Of a DNA stretch of 51,385 nt, positions 1-7,922 are shown piece by piece. A program made the position numbers and the translations under genes. The stretch covers positions 1 to 51,385 of the forward strand of contig JASHRF010000062.1 of NCBI GenBank assembly GCA_030037545.1. The letters run 5' to 3'. Below the pieces are notes generated by a model. It was not told the DNA's origin. It did not search any database and was given only the letters and a program-made list of their open reading frames with translations. Each line of letters starts with the position of its first letter. Position 1 is the stretch's first letter. The DNA comes from Acidobacteriaceae bacterium (GTDB lineage Bacteria > Acidobacteriota > Terriglobia > Terriglobales > Acidobacteriaceae).

Positions 1-2
1 TC

Positions 3-1511
3 GGCAAGGAGATCAGCCGCTTCCACTGCGTCTACTGGCCGGCGTTTTTGATGGCCGCAGGCATGGAGCCGCCGCGCTCGGTGCGCGCCAACGGCTGGCT
101 GCTCTTCGACCAAGGCAAGATGTCCAAGTCGCGCGGCAACATTGTTCGCGCTGAAACCGTGCAGGAGGTGCTGGGAGCCGACGCGCTGCGCTACTTCCTG
201 CTGCGCGAGATTCCATTCGGACAGGACGGTAACTTTTCCTTCGATGCTCTGGTGCAGCGTTACAACGCCGATCTCGCCAACGGCTACGGCAATCTGGTCA
301 GCCGCGTCGTCAACATGGTGCATAAGTATTCCGGTGGAGCCGTTCCCGGTCCCGGCGCGGGAACGCCGGCCGAGGCTGCCCTGTGCGCCAGCGCGAGAAG
401 GACGATGGAGGCCTTCGGGCGTGCGTTCGACAACCTGGATTTTTCCGAAGCCCTGATATCCGTCTGGGCGTTGGTCGCCGAAACTGACGGCTACCTGACC
501 GCCAACGCGCCTTGGAAGAAGCCTGCCGGCAGGCCCGATGCCGATCACGCCGCGCTGCAGGCGCGCGTGCTGGCGACGGCCGCCGAGGCCATCCGCATCA
601 TCACCGCGCTCGTGTATCCCATCCTGCCCGATGCGGCCGCCAAGGTCTGGCATCAAATCGGGCAGGGTGAGCTTGCGGAAGCGTCGAAGCACTCGTTTCT
701 CACCAATCTCGCGTGGGCAGGACTGAAGCCGGGCACGAAATTTGGCGAGTCGGCGCCGCTCTTTCCCCGCGCGGAAAAGGATGCAGTGGAGCGTATGCAG
801 AATCTTGAAGAAGAGAACAATCGCAGCGCCATTGAAGCGGCCAGCCAGGGCGAGGCAGGCGAGGGCGGCAAGATCGCTCCAGGACGGGCCACGGCAGCGC
901 CGTCCGTTACGCCCTCCACAGGCACCGGCAAGCACGGGGTGCATGAATACGAGGATCTCACGCCAACCACGGCTGTGCCGCACAACGACGGCCAGGCCAT
1001 GCCGACGGCGCATGTTCATGCTGTTTCTGCCGACCAGGCCAGTCCGCGATTGAGCACCGTGCCGGTTTCAGCGCCAGCAAGCGAGCCGGCCGCGCAGCCG
1101 GGGTCCGGCGCACAAAAGCCTTCTGGAAACTCCGGCGCGCCACAGGGTGAAGCTGAGCCTCCGCTTGGCCCCGCGCAGGCGGGCTCGCACATCACCATTG
1201 ACGATTTTTCCAAAGTCGATCTGCGCGTGGCGCAGGTGCTGGTGGCCGAGCGGGTTCCGAAGGCCGACAAGCTGCTGCGCCTTGAAGTTGACCTGGGCTA
1301 TGAGAAGCGCCAGATCCTGGCCGGCATCGCGCAGTATTACGAGCCGGAGAAACTGGTGGGGCGCAAGATTGTGGTGGTGGCGAACCTGGCTCCGCGCAAG
1401 ATGCGCGGCCTGGAGTCGAATGGCATGTTGTTGGCCGCATCGCTACCCGACGGGTCACCGGTGCTGGCGGGTTTCCTCGAAGAGGTTCCCCTCGGCGCGC
1501 GACTAAAATAG
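3..1511 (+). CDS. metG: Methionine--tRNA ligase, 3' part (5' end outside window)
   Basis: This enzyme charges tRNA-Met with methionine in the cytoplasm. The frame is open from base 3, so the N-terminal catalytic half lies before the window. The visible part begins in the Rossmann fold (GKEISRFHCVYWPAF), followed by the class I signature KMSKSRGN near bases 117-140. The alpha-helical anticodon-binding domain then runs to about base 770. From about base 1190 comes a complete C-terminal Trbp111-type tRNA-binding (OB-fold) domain (DFSKVDLRVAQVL to the end), as in dimeric MetRS. Between the two lies an unusually long linker of roughly 135 residues, rich in Ala, Gly, Pro and Ser (about 780-1190). 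The reading frame stays open through the linker, so it is probably real. Identification is secure. Confidence 0.96.
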   Translation, partial: GKEISRFHCVYWPAFLMAAGMEPPRSVRANGWLLFDQGKMSKSRGNIVRAETVQEVLGADALRYFLLREIPFGQDGNFSFDALVQRYNADLANGYGNLVSRVVNMVHKYSGGAVPGPGAGTPAEAALCASARRTMEAFGRAFDNLDFSEALISVWALVAETDGYLTANAPWKKPAGRPDADHAALQARVLATAAEAIRIITALVYPILPDAAAKVWHQIGQGELAEASKHSFLTNLAWAGLKPGTKFGESAPLFPRAEKDAVERMQNLEEENNRSAIEAASQGEAGEGGKIAPGRATAAPSVTPSTGTGKHGVHEYEDLTPTTAVPHNDGQAMPTAHVHAVSADQASPRLSTVPVSAPASEPAAQPGSGAQKPSGNSGAPQGEAEPPLGPAQAGSHITIDDFSKVDLRVAQVLVAERVPKADKLLRLEVDLGYEKRQILAGIAQYYEPEKLVGRKIVVVANLAPRKMRGLESNGMLLAASLPDGSPVLAGFLEEVPLGARLK

Positions 1512-1513
1512 GC

Positions 1514-1654
1514 GAACTTGCGCGCCACCATGGACTTTCCGTGTACGACACTTCCTATCTCGCCCTAGCGCTCAAAGAACATCTTCCCTTGGCAACGCTT
1601 GATCGATCCCTGGCCAACGCTGCCACGGCGGAAGGCGTAGCACTCGTCACTTAA
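1514..1654 (+). pseudogene. VapC-like PIN-domain toxin, C-terminal remnant
   Basis: Directly after the metG stop, one frame encodes about 46 residues: ELARHHGLSVYDTSYLALAL, then KEHLPLATLDRSLANAA, ending at a TAA (1652-1654). This is the typical end of a VapC-family PIN ribonuclease, where the conserved Asp of VYDxxYLALA and the Asp of LATLD belong to the metal site. No start codon, RBS or N-terminal half is present, because metG occupies the upstream DNA. There is no vapB. It is read as the scar of a lost type II toxin-antitoxin module. Identification rests on motif recognition only. Confidence 0.6.
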
Positions 1655-1814
1655 ATTCGACGCCGGGGGCGCGATCTCCAGAGAGAGCACCTGCCGGCCG
1701 CTGGCCATGCTGCGAACGCTGCGCCCCCTCCGCCCGTCTATCAATTGAAGTTACACTGGGGCAAGGGAGATTTCAGGGCACGTCCGGCGCTAAACGATGC
1801 CGGCAACTGGAGTT

Positions 1815-3017
1815 ATGGCAGAATTCGTCATCAAGCTGGCCGACGAGAGGGGCCGGGTGCAGGAGCAGGTGCAGACCGCGGCTACCGCGGAGGAGTTGCG
1901 CGCCCGCTTTTCCCATGCCGGCTACCACGTTTTCAGCGTCAAGGCGCGGGGCGGGATGTCGCTGGGCCGGCGCAAGGTGAAGCTGGAACCGTTTCTGATC
2001 TTCAACCAGCAGTTTCTGACCCTGATCCGCGCCGGTTTGCCTATTCTCAGCTCTATTCAGATGCTGAGCAAGATCCAGAAAAACGCCACATTTTCAAGCC
2101 AGTTGGACGATGTGGCCGGGCGCGTGAAGCGCGGCGAAGCGCTTTCGGCTGCGTTTGAAGCGCAGAGCGGCTTTCCGATCATGTACACCACCACCATGCT
2201 GGCCGGTGAGCGCTCGGGGAACCTGCCCGAAGTGCTGGACCGCTACGTGAGCTTCCAGAAGGTGTCGCTGGCATTCCGCAAAAAGCTCACCGCCTCGCTC
2301 ATCTACCCTTCACTGCTGATGACGCTGGTCATCGCCCTCATGATCTTCCTGCTGGCCGTGGTGGTGCCGCAATTCGCGGTGCTCTACGACCAGATGGGAT
2401 CGAAGCTGCCGGCCATGACCACTGATCTGCTCGCCTTCGGTAAATGGCTGCAGCACAACTTTGCATGGATCGCACTGATCGCCGCGGTGACTGCGACGTC
2501 GGCTTACCGATTCTCGCTCACCGAGCGGGGGCGCGATTTTGTGGACGGCTTCCGCGTGAGCCTGCCGGTGTTTGGCATGATCTGGCTCAAGTACCAGGTG
2601 GCGCTATTCTCGCGCACGCTCTCCACGCTGCTTACCGGAGGCTTGCCGCTGGTGCCGTCGCTGGAGACGGCGGCGCGGTCCATTTCATCGCGCAAGGTAT
2701 CGAAGGCGGTGTTCAACTCCGTCAGCACAGTGCGGGAGGGCAAGAGCCTGGCCGAGTCGCTGAGCAAAACGGGAGTGTTTCCCGACCTGGCGGCGGAGAT
2801 GATCACGGTGGGCGAGCAAACCGGCGCTCTGCCGCAGATGCTCAACTCCGTGGCCGAGTTTTTTGAAGAGGATGTGGCCACGGCGCTGGCTGCGTCGCTG
2901 GCGCTGATCGAGCCGGCCATTCTCATCGTGATGGGCGTGGTCGTGGTGTTCATCCTCATCTCGCTGTACCTGCCTATCTTCTCGCTGGGGCAGGCCAGTG
3001 GAATGGGAGGAGGTTAA
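1815..3017 (+). CDS. gspF: Type II secretion/type IV pilus inner-membrane platform protein (GspF/PilC family)
   Basis: Polytopic inner-membrane protein at the centre of type IV pilus and type II secretion machines, where it couples the ATPase to pilin movement. With the start at 1815 (MAEFVIKLADERGRV) the protein is 400 residues, normal for the family. It shows the two T2SSF repeats, each with the pattern QxxxLxxAGLPL...A.. and EhSGNLP/GEQTGALP (both visible). Membrane segments lie around residues 165-190, near 220 and at the C-terminus (PAILIVMGVVVVFILISLYLP). An upstream in-frame ATG at 1797 is possible; 1815 was preferred because the residue pattern from there matches the family N-terminus, although the GGAG before it sits very close. 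It is the first gene of the operon and ends 5 bp before gspE. Confidence 0.9.
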   Translation: MAEFVIKLADERGRVQEQVQTAATAEELRARFSHAGYHVFSVKARGGMSLGRRKVKLEPFLIFNQQFLTLIRAGLPILSSIQMLSKIQKNATFSSQLDDVAGRVKRGEALSAAFEAQSGFPIMYTTTMLAGERSGNLPEVLDRYVSFQKVSLAFRKKLTASLIYPSLLMTLVIALMIFLLAVVVPQFAVLYDQMGSKLPAMTTDLLAFGKWLQHNFAWIALIAAVTATSAYRFSLTERGRDFVDGFRVSLPVFGMIWLKYQVALFSRTLSTLLTGGLPLVPSLETAARSISSRKVSKAVFNSVSTVREGKSLAESLSKTGVFPDLAAEMITVGEQTGALPQMLNSVAEFFEEDVATALAASLALIEPAILIVMGVVVVFILISLYLPIFSLGQASGMGGG

Positions 3018-3022
3018 TCGCA

Positions 3023-4660
3023 ATGGCCGAAGCTACAGTCATTCCCATGCCCGTGGTGGCGGGCGGCGATGAGCGCGCCCAGGCGGAGGCGCTGGCGCGC
3101 CGCTACCGCGCCGAGTTTGTCGACCTGAAGAATTTCAAGATTCAGCACGAACTGCTGCGCACGGTTCCGGTGGAGCTGATGTTCCGCTACAACTTTGTGC
3201 CCATCGAGCAGCAGGCGGACGCGCTGGTGATCGCCGTCAACGATCCCTCGCGGCTCATGGTGCTGGATGAAATCTCGGGCCTGCTGGGCCAGCGCATCCG
3301 CACCCGCGTGGCCATGCTCTCGCAGATCACCGACCTGCTTAAGAAAACCGAGCAGTCGCAACGCGTGCTCGACGAGGCCAGCGAGGGGCTGACCTTCGAC
3401 GTTGTCACCGGCGAGGAAAACGCCGACGAGAACATTTCTATTGAAAAGCTGACCAGCGAGGCGGAGGACGTCAGCCCGATTATCCGGCTGGTGGACACCA
3501 CAATCTTCACCGCGCTGGAGCGCCGCGCCTCCGATATTCATATCGAGACCAACGACGATTCCGTGATCGTCAAGTACCGCATCGACGGCGTGCTGCAGCC
3601 AGCCATGGCGCCCATCGCGCGCGAACACCATGGCACCATCCTGGGCCGCATCAAGATCATGAGCGAGCTTGACATTGCGGAAAAGCGCGTGCCCCAGGAC
3701 GGCCGCTTCAGAGTGCGCTACAAGGGCCGGCTGATCGACTTCCGCGTGTCCATCATGCCCACGATTCACGGCGAAAACGCCGTGCTGCGCGTGCTCGACA
3801 AGGAGTCGATGAGCGAGAAGTTCAAGAAACTCACCCTCGACGTGGTGGGCTTTGCGGAAGAAGACCTGAAGCGTTTCCGGCGCTACATCCGCGAGCCCTA
3901 TGGCATGGTGCTGGTCACGGGCCCGACCGGCTCCGGCAAAACGACCACGCTCTACGCGGCGCTGAACGAGATTAAGAGCGACGAAGACAAGATCGTTACC
4001 ATTGAGGATCCGGTCGAGTACCAGATTCGCGGCATTACGCAGATTCCGGTGAACGAGAAAAAAGGCCTGACCTTTGCGCGCGGCCTGCGTTCCATTCTGC
4101 GCCACGACCCCGACAAGATCCTGGTGGGCGAAATTCGCGACCAGGAGACGGCACAGATTGCCATCAACTCTGCGCTCACCGGCCACCTGGTGTTTACCAC
4201 TGTTCACGCCAACAACGTCGTCGACGTGCTGGGCCGCTTTCTGAACATGGGCGTGGAGGCTTACAACTTTGTTTCCTCGCTCAACTGCATCCTGGCGCAG
4301 CGGCTGGTGCGCACCATCTGCGACTACTGCGCGCACACGGTTTATTACGACGATGAGGCTCTGCAGGCCAGCGGCCTGGAACCCGCGGAGTGGCGCGGCT
4401 TCGGCTTTCGCGAGGGCGCGGGCTGCATGGAGTGCGGCGGGACGGGTTACCGCGGCCGTACCGCGATTCATGAGTTGCTCGACCTCACCGACAACATCCG
4501 CGAGATCATTCTGGCCAAAAAGCCCACCTCGGAGATTCGCAGGGAGGCACAGAAGGAGGGCATGAGCTTCCTGCGCGAGTCGGCGCTGGATCGCGTGCAC
4601 CGTGGCCTGACCACGCTCAAGGAGATCAATAAGGTCACGTTTATTGAGGCATCGAGGTAA
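3023..4660 (+). CDS. gspE: GspE/PilB-type secretion/pilus extension ATPase
   Basis: Hexameric cytoplasmic AAA-like ATPase that powers pilin or pseudopilin assembly. It has 545 residues and a strong AGGAGG site just upstream (about 3007-3012). An N-terminal T2SSE_N-type domain (about 1-150) is followed by the motor domain: Walker A GPTGSGKTTT at about 300-309, Asp box and Walker B ILVGEIRD near 366, and His box (TGHLVFTTVHAN). A tetracysteine zinc motif is present (CDYC near 435 and CMECGG near 470), as in PilB/GspE proteins rather than PilT. It lies between gspF and pilM, so it probably serves the same machine. Whether it drives a pilus or a secretion system cannot be told from the sequence. 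Confidence 0.93.
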   Translation: MAEATVIPMPVVAGGDERAQAEALARRYRAEFVDLKNFKIQHELLRTVPVELMFRYNFVPIEQQADALVIAVNDPSRLMVLDEISGLLGQRIRTRVAMLSQITDLLKKTEQSQRVLDEASEGLTFDVVTGEENADENISIEKLTSEAEDVSPIIRLVDTTIFTALERRASDIHIETNDDSVIVKYRIDGVLQPAMAPIAREHHGTILGRIKIMSELDIAEKRVPQDGRFRVRYKGRLIDFRVSIMPTIHGENAVLRVLDKESMSEKFKKLTLDVVGFAEEDLKRFRRYIREPYGMVLVTGPTGSGKTTTLYAALNEIKSDEDKIVTIEDPVEYQIRGITQIPVNEKKGLTFARGLRSILRHDPDKILVGEIRDQETAQIAINSALTGHLVFTTVHANNVVDVLGRFLNMGVEAYNFVSSLNCILAQRLVRTICDYCAHTVYYDDEALQASGLEPAEWRGFGFREGAGCMECGGTGYRGRTAIHELLDLTDNIREIILAKKPTSEIRREAQKEGMSFLRESALDRVHRGLTTLKEINKVTFIEASR

Positions 4661-4726
4661 TGCAGGGAGCGATGAAGCAGGGACCAAGGGACGAAGGAAC
4701 AAAGGACTGAGGGACGTAGAAGATCG

Positions 4727-5668
4727 ATGGGTTCGATTTTGAATCTGAATGCGGCGAAGCTTGCGGGTCCCGCGGGCGGACGGCCGCCGGCTGCCGTGGA
4801 GGTGACGCCGGAAGGCGTACTGGCCGCGGCACTGCCGGTGCTGGGACGTGCGCCGGTGTACGCGTTTGCACCCCTGCCGCCGGGCGCGCTGGTTCCCGGC
4901 ATCGAAGGCGCCAATCTGCGCCAGCCTGAAGTGGTAGCAGCCGCCATTCGCACCGCTCTCGACGAGGTTTCGCCGCGCAAGCGCTCGGTCACGCTGGCTC
5001 TTCCCGACACGCTGGTGCGCGTCTTCGTGCTGGACTTCGATTCGCTTCCCGCCAAGGCCGTTGAAGCCACTCCGGTGCTGCGCTTTCGCCTGCGCAAGAT
5101 GGTTCCCTTCGACGTGGAACATGCCGGCGTCAGCTACCAGGTGCTTTCTCAGGACAAGGATCAAACGCGCGCGCTGGCCGCCATTCTGCCCGGACCGGTT
5201 CTCGCCGAGTACGAAGCCGCGGTGCGCGCCGCCGGCTATGAGCCGGGCGCAGTGCTGCCGTCGAGCCTGGCCGCGCTGGAGGCCACGGAATCAATGGAAG
5301 CCATGCTGGCCGCCAATTTGAGCGGCCAGGCGCTCACCACCACCATTGCCAACGGCCAGGATCTGCTGCTTTACCGCACCCTCGATCTGCCCGACGATCC
5401 CGCCCAGCGCATGAGCGAGATCCAGCGCGGCATTGCCGTGGCGGCGGCGTACTACGAGGACAAATTACAGGCGCGTCCGCAGCGGCTGTACTACGCGGGC
5501 AATTCCAACGTAGCCGAATTCGAGGGTTGGCTCGACGATCCGGCATTGGAGATTGTGGAACTGGCTCCGCGGCCTGAGACCGGGGAACTGACTGCGCTGG
5601 GCACGGCCTGTATTGCCGCGGTGACCGGCGCATTGGCCTTTCATGGCGCACAGGCGGGGACGCAATGA
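4727..5668 (+). CDS. pilM: PilM-like actin-fold pilus assembly protein
   Basis: Cytoplasmic actin-like protein expected to bind the N-terminal tail of PilN and form the inner-membrane alignment complex. The 313-residue product has the PilM/GspL-type pattern: a short beta region (PPAAVEVTPEGVLAAAL), the segment SVTLALPDTLVRVFVLDFDS around residues 85-105, then FRLRKMVPFDVE, typical of PilM. It is shorter and more divergent than proteobacterial PilM, as in other acidobacteria. Its start (MGSILNLNAAKLAG) follows a 66-base spacer of purine-rich microrepeats. It overlaps pilN by 4 bp (ATGA), which points to translational coupling. Family assignment is good; the symbol is by analogy. Confidence 0.78.
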   Translation: MGSILNLNAAKLAGPAGGRPPAAVEVTPEGVLAAALPVLGRAPVYAFAPLPPGALVPGIEGANLRQPEVVAAAIRTALDEVSPRKRSVTLALPDTLVRVFVLDFDSLPAKAVEATPVLRFRLRKMVPFDVEHAGVSYQVLSQDKDQTRALAAILPGPVLAEYEAAVRAAGYEPGAVLPSSLAALEATESMEAMLAANLSGQALTTTIANGQDLLLYRTLDLPDDPAQRMSEIQRGIAVAAAYYEDKLQARPQRLYYAGNSNVAEFEGWLDDPALEIVELAPRPETGELTALGTACIAAVTGALAFHGAQAGTQ

Positions 5669-6468
5669 GGATTACGCTCAACCTGGCTACGCGGCCCTAC
5701 GCCGATCTGGGACCGGCCATGAAGCGGCTGCGCATGGGCATGGGCGCGCTGGCCGTTTTGTGCCTCGTTCTGCTGCTTGGCCTGCATCTGCTGCACAACC
5801 GCGCTGAGGCCGCGCGCGCCCGCGAGCACTCGCTCGATGGCCAACTGGCGCGCGTGACCGCCGAGCGCATGGGCTACATCCGCATGATGGAAGAACCGGA
5901 CAACGCGGCGCTGATCAAGCAGGTAAAAGCGCTCAACGAAGTCTTCGACCAGAAGGCGTTTTCCTGGACGTTGGCCATGGAGAATCTGGAAACCGTGCTT
6001 CCAGGCGGCGTGATGGTGACCACGCTGGAACCGGTGCGCGACGACAAAGGTCAAATCACGCTGCACCTGCGCGTGGTGGGACCGCGCGACCTGGGCGTCG
6101 ACCTGGTGCGCAATCTCGAGCACTCCAAGCGCTTTGTGAATCCGCGCATTGTGGGCGAGAACGCCGAGGCGGCCGGCAACGGTTCCAACCAGCATCTGGA
6201 GCCGGTGAGCGCCTCCAACCGTTTCGATTTCGACATCCTGGCCGAGTACAACCCGCCCACGCCGGAAGAGCGCAAGGCGGCCAAAAGCGAGGAAAAGAAA
6301 GCCGAAGAGACGCCGGCCGCTGCGCGCCGCATACCGCTGGGCATGGCCAATCCCGCACACGCCCGGCCGAATGCCGCCCGCCATCGCCGCGCACCTGCAA
6401 TTCCCGGCCGGCTGCCCAAGCCTAACCCGGCGACCGTCGCGCCCCCACCGCAGGGAGGCGGGCAATGA
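5665..6468 (+). CDS. pilN: PilN-like inner-membrane assembly protein
   Basis: Single-pass membrane protein of the pilus/secretion alignment complex. The short N-terminal cytoplasmic tail (MRITLNLATRPYAD) carries the N-L-A/L sequence seen at the PilM-binding site of PilN. One hydrophobic segment lies at about residues 27-46, then a coiled-coil-like stretch, then a ferredoxin-like periplasmic domain (about 95-155, WTLAMENLETVLPGGVMVTTLEP). The C-terminal 70 residues are Lys/Glu and then Pro/Ala rich and look disordered. It overlaps pilM by 4 bp and the next gene by 4 bp, so the three are almost certainly one transcript. Total length is 267 residues, longer than proteobacterial PilN because of the tail. 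Confidence 0.75.
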   Translation: MRITLNLATRPYADLGPAMKRLRMGMGALAVLCLVLLLGLHLLHNRAEAARAREHSLDGQLARVTAERMGYIRMMEEPDNAALIKQVKALNEVFDQKAFSWTLAMENLETVLPGGVMVTTLEPVRDDKGQITLHLRVVGPRDLGVDLVRNLEHSKRFVNPRIVGENAEAAGNGSNQHLEPVSASNRFDFDILAEYNPPTPEERKAAKSEEKKAEETPAAARRIPLGMANPAHARPNAARHRRAPAIPGRLPKPNPATVAPPPQGGGQ

Positions 6469-7196
6469 GCGATCGCAAGCCCAGTCTCTGGCGCGAACGT
6501 CTGGCCTCGCCGCTTACCTGGCATTACGCGGGCTTCGCCGTGTTGCTGGCGCTGGCTGTCGGCATGTCGGTGCGCTTGGCTCTTGACTGGGCAGTTCTCG
6601 ACCGGCACGCCGAGCAGGTGCTGGCCGGCAAAGAGGTGGAACTGGTCGCAGTGGAGCATGAGACCGCTCCCCTGCGCGGACTGGACAAGAAAGTCGCCAA
6701 GACCGCCGACCAGTTGCGCAACTTTTACGACCAGCGAATTCCGCCCCACTATTCCGCTATCGACGCCAGGGTGGGCGAACTGGCCGTGGCCTCGGGAGTG
6801 CGCCTGTCGCGGGTGCAGTATTCGCAGGGCCAGCCTGGCGCCGATCTCACTGAGATCGCGCTGGACGCAGGCATCAGCGGCGATTACCCGCAGATCATGA
6901 AGTTCATCAACAGCCTGGAGCGCGATCCGATGTTTTTTGTCATCCGCGCCATGGCCCTGACCGGCCAGAATGGCGGGCTGGTGAACCTGCGCCTGCGCGT
7001 CTCCACATGGCTGCGCCCCGCTGAAGCAGCGGCCAGTGGATTGCCGGACACGCAGCCGGAGGGTGAAATGCCGGCTGGTACGCAGCAGACGGCGCCAGAC
7101 AACGCCCCAGCGCCACCGAACGGCGCACCAGCGCCCAAGGCGCCCGGTGCGGCTACAGGGCCTGGAGCGCCGCGCGCTCCTCGGGAGGCTCGATAG
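6465..7196 (+). CDS. PilO/GspM-like inner-membrane assembly protein
   Basis: This 243-residue protein has one transmembrane helix near the N-terminus (about residues 18-40, HYAGFAVLLALAVGMSVRLAL), then a helical stretch and a periplasmic alpha/beta domain (about 100-185) containing ISGDYPQIMKFINSLERDPMFFVI. That pattern, with a conserved F-I-N-x-L-E-R segment, is characteristic of PilO/GspM proteins. The last 60 residues are Pro/Ala rich. Position directly after PilN with a 4-bp overlap supports a PilO role in an alignment subcomplex with PilM and PilN. Primary sequence similarity in this family is low, so the call rests on topology, the one motif and gene order. Confidence 0.68.
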   Translation: MSDRKPSLWRERLASPLTWHYAGFAVLLALAVGMSVRLALDWAVLDRHAEQVLAGKEVELVAVEHETAPLRGLDKKVAKTADQLRNFYDQRIPPHYSAIDARVGELAVASGVRLSRVQYSQGQPGADLTEIALDAGISGDYPQIMKFINSLERDPMFFVIRAMALTGQNGGLVNLRLRVSTWLRPAEAAASGLPDTQPEGEMPAGTQQTAPDNAPAPPNGAPAPKAPGAATGPGAPRAPREAR

Positions 7197-7198
7197 CC

Positions 7199-7801
7199 AT
7201 GGCCATGCGTCTGGGCGCGGAAAACAAGAAACAGCTCTACATCGTGGTGGCGCTGTTTGCCGTCATCGCAGTAGTTGGCGGCAGTGAGCTCTACTCCACG
7301 CTGTCCGGTCCGCCCGCGCCGCGCACGGTTCCGGCCGCGGCGGCCGCGAGCGTGGGCAATGGTTCGGCTGCGGCAGGACCGGAGGCGCAAAAGCTCAGCA
7401 ACGAGGACATTGATCCCACCCTGCATTTCGACAAGCTGGCGCAGAGCGAGGACGTGGAGTACGAAGGCACGGGCCGCAATATCTTCTCAGCGGAGTCGGC
7501 GCCGGTGCCGATCCCCGCTGCCATCAAATCGGCACGCGCCAGCGGACCCAACGTCACCGTTGCCAGCGGCCCTCCACCTCCACCGCAGCCGCCCGCCATC
7601 GATCTGAAATATTTTGGTTACGAAGAGATGCCGGGCAAGAATTTCCGTGCCTTTTTTGTGCTCGGCGACGATATTTTCATGGCCAAGACCGGCGAGGTGG
7701 TCGATCATCGCTATAAGGTGGATACGATAAAGCCGGCCAGCGTGGAAGTAACGGACCTGGCTTACAATCACACGCAAACGCTGACGTTGGTGGCGTTCTG
7801 A
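7199..7801 (+). CDS. PilP/GspC-like periplasmic linker protein
   Basis: Begins 2 bp after the previous stop. The 200-residue product has a single N-terminal membrane helix (about residues 13-30, YIVVALFAVIAVVGG), a variable Ala/Pro-rich region, the segment YEGTGRNIFS (about 83-92) and a small beta-rich domain at 135-200 (LKYFGYEEMPGKNFRAFFVL, then FMAKTGEVVDHRYKVDTI). The last block matches the homology region of PilP/GspC, which contacts the secretin; GxNIF is often seen before it. An ATG two codons later (7205) is an alternative start. The presence of a secretin partner module implies that a secretin exists elsewhere in the genome, because none is encoded here. Confidence 0.66.
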   Translation: MAMRLGAENKKQLYIVVALFAVIAVVGGSELYSTLSGPPAPRTVPAAAAASVGNGSAAAGPEAQKLSNEDIDPTLHFDKLAQSEDVEYEGTGRNIFSAESAPVPIPAAIKSARASGPNVTVASGPPPPPQPPAIDLKYFGYEEMPGKNFRAFFVLGDDIFMAKTGEVVDHRYKVDTIKPASVEVTDLAYNHTQTLTLVAF

Positions 7802-7922
7802 AAGGCAGCGGGTGAGCGAGTCAGCGGGCATTTAGCGCTTGTTAAGGGCGCAGGTTGGGACAACGCGGCGAGCGGAATGGCGGGCGGCTGCGTCCAAAAG
7901 GACGGCAGGCGATAAGGCGGCG

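Noticed and set aside
3014..5164. 716-codon open frame on the minus strand opposite gspE and pilM
   Set aside because: It spans two clearly real genes on the plus strand, its protein is Arg/His/Ala/Val-rich without motifs, and it arises from GC-biased codon usage.
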